This document shows positions 53,080 to 64,000 of a stretch of 64,000 nt of DNA, piece by piece. The stretch lies in assembly GCF_000143415.4 (NCBI RefSeq), contig NW_003314356.1:231462-295461 (forward strand). Direction: 5' to 3'. The notes under the pieces were generated by a model, which did not search any database, was not told where the DNA came from, and saw only the letters and a program-made list of their open reading frames with translations. Each line of letters starts with the position of its first letter. The first letter of the stretch is position 1. The translations under genes and the position numbers were made by a program. Source of the stretch: Selaginella moellendorffii. Taxonomy: Eukaryota > Streptophyta > Lycopodiopsida > Selaginellales > Selaginellaceae.

Positions 53080-54795
53080 TGTGAGACACAAAATCCCTAG
53101 GCCCCAAGATGTAGCCAGAAGGGCGCCACAGCGTGTTGGCCGAAGCGAGAGCCAAACGAGCGTAACACGTTTGGACCAAAAGCTCCGACTTGAAAAGTCA
53201 AGAGCGGGAGTGGAACTCCCAACGAAGTGCTCGAGGAACGAGCACGAAGCGAGCAAAAGGCGAGGCTCCAAAAAGGGACCCAAAAGGACCAACACATGAC
53301 ACGTGGGAGTGTCCGAGATGGACTCGAGTTGGAGTCCGAAGTGGAGTCCGAGATGGACCCGAGTTGGAGTCCGAAGTGGAGTCCGAGATGGACCCGAGTT
53401 GGAGTCCGAAGTGGAGTCCGAGATGGACCCGAGTTGGAGTCCGAAGTGGAGTCCGAGATGGACCCGAGATGGAGTCCGAGATGGAGTCCGAAGTGGAGTC
53501 CGAGGTGGACCCAAGATGGACCCGAGTTGGAGTCCGAAGTGGAGTCCGAGATGGACCCGAGATGGAGTCCGAGATGGAGTCCGAGATGGACCCGAGATGG
53601 ACCCAAGATGGAGTCCGAGATGGAGTCCGAAGTCGAGACCGAGACCGGGACCGAGACTGGGACCGAGACCGAGACCGAGACCGAGATCGGGACCGAGACC
53701 GAGACCGAGGCCGAGGCCGAGACGGAGCCCGAGCCCGAGTCCGAGTCCGAATCCGAGTCCGAGTCCGAGTCCGAGTCCGAGTCCGAGTCCGGAGCCTGAG
53801 AGGGTGAAAGCCCAAAGCGTTCGTCTCCCAGACCCTAGGGGGTTTGGTGAGCTCCAAAAGTATAGTAGGGGGGAGGACTGCAGTGGAGCCAGTTTGGCCA
53901 GGAAAGGCCAGTTTGGCCCAGGAAGGCCGGACCCAGTGTTGGGTGATGAGCTGCCCACTGGGAAGTCCAAGACTAGAGTGAACACAGACCGACAAGCGGG
54001 GTAGCTTGGTGAAGTGTTCAAGAGCCGGCTCTAGTTCCCCCGGGAGATCGACTGGCCGATGCTCCCAGTCCAAGTGTGGGTGGCACTACCTACTTGGATA
54101 CCTGGTGTGGCTCAACGGAACCCGCTCTAAGCCCATGGCTAGAGCACCCAAGGGCAGAAGGCGAGGAGAGTACCCAGGTGGCTCGCGTAAGGCCACGGTG
54201 TTCCGAAATGTTGTCCCAAAGGCCCAGACTGTGGAAAGGAAGAGGAGCAGTCCTCTGGGGTAGTGACCAAGGACACAGTCGTGTGGTGAGGAAGTCCCAG
54301 AGGACCGTGGGACTTAGTGGTCGGGCCTGTGGGTCTCGATCCAGTGGCAGTGTTGGCAAACTCGGCCAGGGGCAGAAAGGGACTTAGTGGGGACTGACAG
54401 AGGGATATTAGGGAAGGCTATTCCCCTTGTCGGTGGGCATCCTAAGGATGCTAAGGAGTGGATCTGAGATGACCACTCACGGATGGTTTTCCTAGTCTTG
54501 GAGAGCCAAGACGGTGATGCAAGTGGTATTGGACTACCAGTGTGGCAAAGGTGATTGGGCATGGCCTTAGCGTAACGGGCTGCTATGTCGGTGGTACCTT
54601 TGAGTGTCGGTCATGGGATCGGACACGTGGAGCACTTGGACCAAGTGCAAATGTTGAGTGGCATGGATGCCATTCTCGGGGCTAGCAAGTCCCAAGTCCT
54701 GGATTGGACTTATGGAGGTTGTGAATGAGACTCCTCCAAGTGGTCAGAGGTGTGGTTAAGTGACTAAAGTAGAATGGAAAATTTAGTCGCTTACA
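53080..54795 (+). repeat. LTR C1, complete (1,716 bp)
   Basis: TGTGAG start directly after AT-rich 'ctagtttat', ends TTACA; minisatellite 53,312-53,795. The first 75 bp differ from other copies (aagatgtagccagaagggcgc), so it is a separate lineage. Confidence 0.88.
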
Positions 54796-57700
54796 ACTTG
54801 GTATCGGAGCTGTTCCTTAGTCCGACTTTTATTGGTGCTCAAGTATATCACCACTAGTGTTGGCATCGGAAGGTCCGAGGAGTGGGCCTATCCTTGAGGA
54901 GTAGCAAGTCGGGAAGACATGGCTTTCCATTACAGTTCATGTGTGAACTTGTAGACGAGGTGGTGGATAGAAAAGGGCCAATAATGGAACGACTTTGGGA
55001 TCTTGGGAACAGTATATGGTTTTCCTCAAAGAGTTGAGGATGTGATCTAAATGAGCGTTTGACTTAGCAAACTGGCTAATGTAGTTGTGGTAAACAACTA
55101 CAGTTGGGATCACGGGAAAGATAAAGACTCCAAAGCAATAAAGGAGTCACAAGATTTTCCTCATATAGTTGAGGTTGGTGCTCATGAATGTGAGACCAGA
55201 AGTAATGACCGTGGGAGGTCAAATACGGAAGAGGACTCAAGTCCTTGAAAAGGTAGCTGGGGCTACCTCTAATAAATGCTGGAACAACCCAAGGAGTTGG
55301 GGGTGTATTAAGTGGATGAGTTGGTGTTCTCATCACATGGACAAGTAGTCCTAAGGGGCAAAGGTTGCCCCCAGAGAACAAAATCAAGTGTCGGAGTAAC
55401 ACTTGTGAAAATAGTCCTTTTGAGTAGGACAGGAATGCAAGAAGTGTATTCCAGTGAGCTAGTGCCTCACAAGTAGGACCTTACGGGTCTGTGGATTAAC
55501 CAAGTCCAAAACTGCTGGATGACTCAAGTAGAGTCAACGGATGGTCCTAAAAGGACTGATGGAAGCATTTGGACTGAGGTGTGTTGTACCCCACAAAGGA
55601 TGGGGGGGGATCATAGGATCCAAGGGTGAGAACAGAGGGTATCTCATCGATGGCAAAATGTGCCATGCTAAAGTTATGGGAAAGGTGTTCCCAGAAGAAA
55701 ACAACTTTGACACAAAGTTGTGTGTGACCTCTATGGTGCAGTGCTAACGGATGGTTGGCATGAGAAAGAGCGGTGTTGGTCTTGGCAAAGACTTAGACAC
55801 GAAGGGGAAATGTCATAGAGGTAGGCTCGTGGAGCCGATGGTGTGGAGACACCAAATGTGCCAAGGTGTGATACCTTGAGGCTATGTTGGTGGGTTCATG
55901 AGAACCCCTTGCCAAAGGAATCCCAATGGAAATGGGAATAGCATAGCCTAAGCTGCAGAGCATGCAGTTGGAGTGTGGTGACCCAGATAATGATGGAGGT
56001 GTGAAAGCACCAAGCAATGAGTTGTAGGACTTGACAACTATGAGGCAACTAAGCAAGAGATGCAAAATAACTGGTTAAACGGGTAAAAGGTAGCTACCCA
56101 AGACTTCTTAATAGCATAGGGAAGTTGGATATACCCTTACGGGGGATAAGTTGCTTGTGTTGCGATATAGTAAGTCAATGTCATAAAAGGAAATACTCAT
56201 TGTCAAGAAAGCCATCATTGGGACACCCAAACACTCTAGAACACCAGAAGGTGGTGTTTGATGTCGCGAGGGCAATGGATAAAGCCCAAGGGACTAAGTC
56301 CCTAGCGAATGATGGATAGAAGGTGCTATCCAAATGTCCAAGGTTGCGGAGACAGGAGAGGACTGTCTACCCGAGTTGGACAAAGCCAAAAATGGAATTT
56401 TGGCAAGGCTAGTGATGGGCATGTAAAGGCCCATAAGCAACAACGTAATCCCGGTGTGTGGGATTATAGGGTGAGCATACCTGGATTGAGGAACCACTCC
56501 CTAGGCTATTGGGTAGGTTCATCCCTAAGAATACTTGCTAAAGCATGATAGAAAGTGCAAAGCTATCCTCCTGGTCTGGAGGAGAATGACCAAAGGAAAG
56601 GTGTGAAGCCAAAAAGCAAGAAGTAAGGGGATAGAACCGAACCGTAGGAATCAAAGGGCATAACCAAGGTTGGTTATGCCAGCTGGGAGTGGAGAATCAA
56701 GTGGGGGCTTGAGGGTGTTGCCGCTAGCAACCGTGATGCCATGGAGAGTCTAAAATATGGAATTGTCCATGTTAGACTATGTGGCATTTGGAAGGCTTGC
56801 AAAAAGGGAGGCCTTAGCAAGCTGAGGGACAGAGTTCCTTCAAGGTTCCCAAAGACGATTCTAGGTAGCTTAGTACCTAGAAAGGCCAAGTGTAAATGGT
56901 TCATGGAATGCGCGAAATCAGAGTGGCGCAGCAGAAGCGTGGTCTTGAAGCTTGCCATGAGGCAAGGCTATCAAGGTTAGGGAAGTAGTTCTTGAGTGTT
57001 CAAAGAGAGGGCTTTGAACGAAAGTCGATGGTCAAAGACTTTCACGTTTATGCAGGAACCATGTTACAGTGGTCGGAGGACTTGCCAAGCGAGATTGGCA
57101 CGTCGGGGGAACAAATACCCTAGTTGAAGGTGATAACTTCAAAAAGGGTGGGCCATGGGGCCGAGCATGGAGGAGTCCATGCATGATCACAGACATGTCA
57201 AGTGAGAGGACTTGGCAGTGTGGAGGAACTAGGTTCCTAAGCTGTGATCTGTAGCGCGCTTTAAAAATAAGTTGGTGCACCGGCGTGGGGAGTCACGCCA
57301 GGCATCTTGTGTGATGCCGTCCGTAGATGCATATACGGAGGTTGGGTTCGAGTCCCGACCCTCTAGTGCTTGGGTTCGAGTCCCAAATCACTAGGGCGTG
57401 GTGATGGTTTGGAATATGAGGACACTCATATTTCGGTGGTCATGGACTCTCAGTGGGGAGACTGGTTTGGGCACACCGCCAAGCGAGGGATGCCTCGGAG
57501 TCGTGATGCACGGTTAGATTGCTTAGTGTGAAAGCTCGGCATATCTAACTTGAACGCTTTGGTGCGAGTGGCACCAAGGACGTGGTGAGTGAGATGGGGA
57601 CACCTAATCTCAGTTGCTATGGACCCTTGGCCGGAAGGGCTGGCTTGGGCGCACCGCCAAGTGTGGGGGATGCCCCCGGGGTCGTAGTTAACAAATTAAA

Positions 57701-58949
57701 GGTCTGGAAGACCTAGTACCTATTGGCAAACCTGTTAAGGTGCCGAGGTGAGATCATTAGGTGATCTTGTGGCTAAATAAGGACAAGGTCCTTGTTTGGG
57801 TTAAGGAATAAGGTTCCTAGTTCAAAGTGTTGATTTGAATTATTGATGATGGTGTGGCTTGGTCAAGGTGACCAAGTGGGAAAAGCACCCTAGGGAAATG
57901 AGCTATGTCATTGCGATGGCATAGTGTGTCCAAGGAAAGTAGTCTCTAAAGAGACCCATGGGAGGGTCACAAAGTTGGGCCGTGGATAGAGCCCACAGCA
58001 GAAGATGCTAAAGAGACTTACTAGGGGCGAACACCCTAGTCTTGGCAAAGCAGAGCCTTTGCTAAGGAATCACAAGAATACCTCAAGGAGGGAAGTAGAG
58101 TTTCGATATTGCTTGGTGCAACAATCAACGGATAGGAGCAAAAGATGAGTGGCCAAGATAGGGCCGTGGAATCCCTTGGAAGGAATCCAAGTGACAAAGT
58201 TAGGCGAGGAACACTAATGTGTTGGACGCTAACAAATTCCGGAAAAGGAAGTGTGTTTCCAAGGATGAATTCCGAATTGCTCTGATTTGGCGAAAGTGGA
58301 AGCTCCAAGGGAGGGAGCGGTAAGGTAGCCAAATGATAGGGCTATGGACAGCCCTAGCACAAAGTATGATAAATGGAACTTAGTGCCCAAGGTGGCACGA
58401 AATAGAAGAGAGGATGATGGTGCCCTCAAGTAATGAGCTTCCTAGGATGGGGAAGTGGAGTTGCACAATCTGTGCAATGCAAGGTGTTGGAGACACCTAG
58501 GAAATTGACTTCCAAAAGTCAAAAGAGTAAAAGTTCCAAGGTGCAAACGTTCAATAGATGGAAATTGAGACTACTTGAGAAGGAGTAGTGGGATTGACTT
58601 AGAGAAGGGTCTCTAAGAGGTTTAGCGAGAACTAAACCAATAAAAGGAGAGAACCACTACATGTGGTCCAATCAGTCTCTAAGTTGGAGAGACTACCCCC
58701 CTTAGAGGATAGGTAAGGCATGGTAAGCCTTTGGTGTCAAACCATTGAGGAATATGCAAAAGGCATGGTGAGCCTTCAATGGCAAACCATTGACGAATAT
58801 GGAGAAGGCATGGTGAGCCTTCAATGTCAAACCATTGACAAATATTGGCTAGGTGCCAAGGATGGAAATGGTAACACATGCGGGTGTTACTTTATAAAAT
58901 GGTTTACCGTTCGATGAGGACATCGAACTTCGTCTATGGGTGGTGGAGT
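54796..58949 (+). other. Internal region C1, non-coding (4,154 bp)
   Basis: Same plan as B1: hairpins, B-box pair, three 46-bp repeats and purine tract. Local sequence differs enough from B (for example 55,000-55,080 and 57,690-57,860) to be a distinct subfamily. Confidence 0.8.
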
Positions 58950-59356
58950 TGTGAGACACAAAATCCCTAGGCCCCAAAGTAGAGCCGGAAAGGGCGCCAT
59001 GTGGTAGTGGCCGAAGCGAGAGCCAAACGAGCGTAACACGTTTGGACCAAAAGCTCCGACTTGAAAAGTCAAGAGCGGGAGTGGAAATCCCAACGAAGTG
59101 CTCGAGGAACGAGCACGAAGCGAGCAAAAGGCGAGGCTCCAAAAAGGGACCCAAAAGGACCAACACATGACACGTGGGAGTGTCCGAGATGGACTCGAGT
59201 TGGAGTCCGAAGTGGAGTCCGAGATGGACCCGAGATGGAGTCCGAGATGGAGTCCGAGGTGGACCCGAGGTGGAGTCCGAGATGGAGTCCGAGATGAACC
59301 CGAGATGGACCCAAGATGGAGTCCGAGATGGAGTCCGAAGTCGAGACCGAGACTGG

Positions 59357-59388
<32 letters not shown>

Positions 59389-60478
59389 TCGGGACCGAGA
59401 CCGAGGCCGAGGCCGAGGCCGAGACGGAGCCCGAGCCCGAGTCCGAGTCCGAATCCGAGTCCGAGTCCGAGTCCGAGTCCGAGTCCGAGTCCGGAGCCTG
59501 AGAGGGTGAAAGCCCAAAGCGTTCGTCTCCCAGACCCTGGGGGGTTTGGTGAGCTCCAAAAGTATAGTAGGGGGGAGGACTGCAGTGGAGCCAGTTTGGC
59601 CCAGGAAGGCCAGACCCAGTGTTGGGTGATGAGCTGCCCACTGGGAAGTCCAAGACTAGAGTGAACACAGACCGACAAGCGGGGTAGCTTGGTGAAGTGT
59701 TCAAGAGCCGGCTCTAGTTCCCCCGGGAGATCGACTGGCCGATGCTCCCAGTCCAAGTGTGGGTGGCACTACCTACTTGGATACCTGGTGTGGCTCAACG
59801 GAACCCGCTCTAAGCCCATGGCTAGAGCACCCAAGGGCAGAAGGCGAGGAGAGTACCCAGGTGGCTCGCATAAGGCCACGGTGTTCTGAAATGTTGTCCC
59901 AAAGGCCCAGATTGTGGAAAGGAAGAGGAGCAGTCCTCTGGGGTAGTGACCAAGGACACAGTCGTGTGGTGAGGAAGTCCCAGAGGACCGTGGGACTTAG
60001 TGGTCGGGCCTGTGGGTCTCGATCCAGTGGCAGTGTTGGCAAACTCAGCCAGGGGCAGAAAGGGACTTAGTGGGGACTGACAGAGGGATGTTAGGGAAGG
60101 CTATTCCCCTTGTCGGTGGGCATCCTAAGGATGCTAAGGAGTGGATCTGAGATGACCACTCACGGATGGTTTTCCTAGTCTTGGAGAGCCAAGACGGTGA
60201 TGCAAGTGGTATTGGACTACCAGTGTGGCAAAGGTGATTGGGCATGGCCTTAGCGTAACGGGCTGCTATGTCGGTGGTACCTTTGAGTGTCGGTCATGGG
60301 ATCGGACACGTGGAGCACTTGGACCAAGTGCAAATGTTGAGTGGCATGGATGCCATTCTCGGGGCTAGCAAGTCCCAAGTCCTGGATTGGACTTATGGAG
60401 GTTGTGAATGAGACTCCTCCAAGTGGTCAGAGGTGTGGTTAAGTGACTAAAGTAGAATGGAAAATTTAGTCGCTTACA
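58950..60478 (+). repeat. LTR C2, complete, short minisatellite (1,529 bp)
   Basis: The minisatellite (59,183-59,500) has lost many 12-mer units. Its 5' 75 bp are the same as the LTR pieces in front of both LINE fragments. Confidence 0.88.
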
Positions 60479-63400
60479 ACTTGGTATCGGAGCTGTTCCT
60501 TAGTCCGACTTTTATTGGTGCTCAAGTATATCACCACTAGTGTTGGCATCGGAAGGTCCGAGGAGTGGGCCTATCCTTGAGGAGTAGCAAGTCGGGAAGA
60601 CATGGCTTTCCATTACAGTTCATGTGTGAACTTGTAGACGAGGTGGTGGATAGAAAAGGGCCAATAATGGAACGACTTTGGGATCTTGGGAACAGTATAT
60701 GGTTTTCCTCAAAGAGTTGAGGATGTGATCTAAATGAGCGTTTGACTTAGCAAACTGGCTAATGTAGTTGTGGTAAACAACTACAGTTGGGATCACGGGA
60801 AAGATAAAGACTCCAAAGCAATAAAGGAGTCACAAGATTTTCCTCATATAGTTGAGGTTGGTGCTCATGAATGTGAGACCAGAAGTAATGACCGTGGGAG
60901 GTCAAATACGGAAGAGGACTCAAGTCCTTGAAAAGGTAGCCGGGGCTACCTCTAATAAATGCTGGAACAACCCAAGGAGTTGGGGGTGTATTAAGTGGAT
61001 GAGTTGGTGTTCTCATCACATGGACAAGTAGTCCTAAGGGGCAAAGGTTGCCCCCAAAGAACAAAATCAAGTGTCGGAGTAACACTTGTGAAAATAGTCC
61101 TTTTGAGTAGGACAGGAATGCAAGAAGTGTATTCTAGTGAGCTAGTGCCTCACAAGTAGGACCTTACGGGTCTGTGGATTAACCAAGTCCAAAACTGCTG
61201 GATGACTCAAGTAGAGTCAACGGATGGTCCTAAAAGGACTGATGGAAGCATTTGGACTGAGGTGTGTTGTACCCCACAAAGGATGGGGGGGGATCATAGG
61301 ATCCAAGGGTGAGAACAGAGGGTATCTCATCGATGGCAAAATGTGCCATGCTAAAGTTATGGGAAAGGTGTTCCCAGAAGAAAACAACTTTGACACAAAG
61401 TTGTGTGTGACCTCTATGGTGCAGTGCTAACGGATGGTTGGCATGAGAAAGAGCGGTGTTGGTCTTGGCAAAGACTTAGACACAAAGGGGAAATGTCATA
61501 GAGGTAGGCTCGTGGAGCCGATGGTGTGGAGACACCAAATGTGCCAAGGTGTGATACCTTGAGGCTATGTTGGTGGGTTCATGAGAACCCCTTGCCAAAG
61601 GAATCCCAATGGAAATGGGAATAGCATAGCCTAAGCTGCAGAGCATGCAGTTGGAGTGTGGTGACCCAGATAATGATGGAGGTGTGAAAGCACCAAGCAA
61701 TGAGTTGTAGGACTTGACAACTATGAGGCAACTAAGCAAGAGATGCAAAATAACTGGTTAAACGGGTAAAAGGTAGCTACCCAAGACTTCTTAATAGCAT
61801 AGGGAAGTTGGATATACCCTTACGGGGGATAAGTTGCTTGTGTTGCGATATAGTAAGTCAATGTCATAAAAGGAAATACTCATTGTCAAGGAAGCCATCA
61901 TTGGGACACCCAAACACTCTAGAACACCAGAAGGTGGTGTTTGATGTCGCGAGGGCAATGGATAAAGCCCAAGGGACTAAGTCCCTAGCGAATGATGGAT
62001 AGAAGGTGCTATCCAAATGTCCAAGGTTGCGGAGACAGGAGAGGACTGTCTACCCGAGTTGGACAAAGCCAAAAATGGAATTTTGGCAAGGCTAGTGATG
62101 GGCATGTAAAGGCCCATAAGCAACAACGTAATCCCGGTGTGTGGGATTATAGGGTGAGCATACCTGGATTGAGGAACCACTCCCTAGGCTATTGGGTAGG
62201 TTCATCCCTAAGAATACTTGCTAAAGCATGATAGAAAGTGCAAAGCTATCCTCCTGGTCTGGAGGAGAATGACCAAAGGAAAGGTGTGAAGCCAAAAAGC
62301 AAGAAGTAAGGGGATAGAACCGAACCGTAGGAATCAAAGGGCATAACCAAGGTTGGTTATGCCAGCTGGGAGTGGAGAATCAAGTGGGGGCTTGAGGGTG
62401 TTGCCGCTAGCAACCGTGATGCCATGGAGAGTCTAAAATATGGAATTGTCCATGTTAGACTATGTGGCATTTGGAAGGCTTGCAAAAAGGGAGGCCTTAG
62501 CAAGCTGAGGGACAGAGTTCCTTCAAGGTTCCCAAAGACGATTCTAGGTAGCTTAGTACCTAGAAAGGCCAAGTGTAAATGGTTCATGGAATGCGCGAAA
62601 TCAGAGTGGCGCAGCAGAAGCGTGGTCTTGAAGCTTGCCATGAGGCAAGGCTATCAAGGTTAGGGAAGTAGTTCTTGAGTGTTCAAAGAGAGGGCTTTGA
62701 ACGAAAGTCGATGGTCAAGGACTTTCACGTTTATGCAGGAACCATGTTACAGTGGTCGGAGGACTTGCCAAGCGAGATTGGCACGTCGGGGGAACAAATA
62801 CCCTAGTTGAAGGTGATAACTTCAAAAAGGGTGGGCCATGGGGCCGAGCATGGAGGAGTCCATGCATGATCACAGACATGTCAAGTGAGAGGACTTGGCA
62901 GTGTGGAGGAACTAGGTTCCTAAGCTGTGATCTGTAGCGCGCTTTAAAAATAAGTTGGTGCACCGGCGTGGGGAGTCACGCCAGGCATCTTGTGTGATGC
63001 CGTCCGTAGATGCATATACGGAGGTTGGGTTCGAGTCCCGACCCTCTAGTGCTTGGGTTCGAGTCCCAAATCACTAGGGCGTGGTGATGGTTTGGAATAT
63101 GAGGACACTCATATTTCGGTGGTCATGGACTCTCAGTGGGGAGACTGGTTTGGGCACACCGCCAAGCGAGGGATGCCTCGGAGTCGTGATGCACGGTTAG
63201 ATTGCTTAGTGTGAAAGCTCGGCATATCTAACTTGAACGCTTTGGTGCGAGTGGCACCAAGGACGTGGTGAGTGAGATGGGGACACCTAATCTCAGTTGC
63301 TATGGACCCTTGGCCGGAAGGGCTGGCTTGGGCGCACCGCCAAGTGTGGGGGATGCCCCCGGGGTCGTAGTTAACAAATTAAAGGTCTGGAAGACCTAGT

Positions 63401-64000
63401 ACCTATTGGCAAACCTGTTAAAGTGCCGAGGTGAGATCATTAGGTGATCTTGTGGCTAAATAAGGACAAGGTCCTTGTTTGGGTTAAGGAATAAGGTTCC
63501 TAGTTCAAAGTGTTGATTTGAATTATTGATGATGGTGTGGCTTGGTCAAGGTGACCAAGTGGGAAAAGCACCCTAGGGAAATGAGCTATGTCATTGCGAT
63601 GGCATAGTGTGTCCAAGGAAAGTAGTCTCTAAAGAGACCCATGGGAGGGTCACAAAGTTGGGCCGTGGATAGAGCCCACAGCAGAAGATGCTAAAGAGAC
63701 TTACTAGGGGCGAACACCCTAGTCTTGGCAAAGCAGAGCCTTTGCTAAGGAATCACAAGAATACCTCAAGGAGGGAGGTAGAGATTCGATGTTGCTTGGT
63801 GCAACAATCAACGGATAGGAGCAAAAGATGAGTGGCCAAGATAGGGCCGTGGAATCCCTTGGAAGGAATCCAAGTGACAAAGTTAGGCAAGGAACACTAA
63901 TGTGTTGGACGCTAACAAATTCCGGAAAAGGAAGTGTGTTTCCAAGGATGAATTCCGAATTGCTCTGATTTGGCGAAAGTGGAAGCTCCAAGGGAGGGAG
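60479..64000 (+). other. Internal region C2, non-coding, cut by window end
   Basis: Nearly identical to 54,796-58,300 in the stretches compared, with a few single-base changes. PBS at 60482. Confidence 0.8.

Larger units (their letters stand above)
53080..60478 (+). mobile_element. LTR element C (two LTRs, non-coding interior)
   Basis: LTR 53080-54795, internal 54796-58949, LTR 58950-60478. The second LTR is at the same time the first LTR of the next internal region, so the array continues out of the window. Confidence 0.85.

Noticed and set aside
31438-64000. CRISPR-like or bacterial repeat array interpretation of the tandem units
   Set aside because: The repeats are LTRs with TG..CA ends, tRNA-Met primer sites and purine tracts; no spacer structure.

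Overview
The window is repeat-dominated nuclear DNA from a plant-lineage (streptophyte) genome. The evidence is a GT-AG spliced gene, a TTTAGGG-type telomere motif (14,394-14,419), LTR retrotransposons primed by initiator tRNA-Met, a plant-style LINE with a CCHC tail, and a DDE-like protein resembling the DUF7869 family as I recall it. I cannot name the species. I see no ordinary host gene that is complete; nearly everything readable belongs to mobile elements nested in one another.

Layout. 1-1.2 kb: a degraded LTR minisatellite, then a poor-quality contig end that duplicates the sequence on the other side of a 100-N gap. 1.2-5.1 kb: mostly featureless, with a Ty1/copia scrap and an old, inverted copy of the LTR family that fills the right half. 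5.4-6.8 kb: AT-rich sequence with a possible primer-binding site and two small ORFs. 6.8-20.4 kb: a 13.6 kb element bounded by a short diverged inverted repeat. It has two divergent transcription units: a minus-strand spliced gene joining a ParB-like domain to an FCP1/NIF-like phosphatase domain, and a plus-strand DDE-like protein. About 27 copies of a 22-bp palindrome are scattered through this element and I found none elsewhere. 20.4-31.4 kb: a decayed Ty3/gypsy element (gag, protease, RT, RNase H, integrase, an extra 3' ORF), interrupted by a 5'-truncated LINE with an intact 1,146-codon frame and an 18-bp target duplication. 31.4-64 kb: a non-coding, LARD-like LTR family. LTRs are about 1.5-1.8 kb with a GA-rich minisatellite, and internal regions are about 4.1 kb. 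Copies are arranged as head-to-tail LTR-internal-LTR-internal arrays, with a LINE 3' fragment carried along and duplicated.

How it may work together. The 13.6 kb element is the most interesting part. A ParB-like protein, a phosphatase domain and a DDE-type recombinase are encoded in an element studded with palindromes. Several of these palindromes fill tiny GT-AG introns of the element's own gene. They could be parS-like binding sites, intron-forming (introner-like) units, or both; this is inference. The right half is structurally odd in another way: the non-coding LTR family is packed with short perfect stem-loops far beyond chance. The very long open frames in its LTRs are artefacts of a 12-bp/6-bp minisatellite that is open in all frames.
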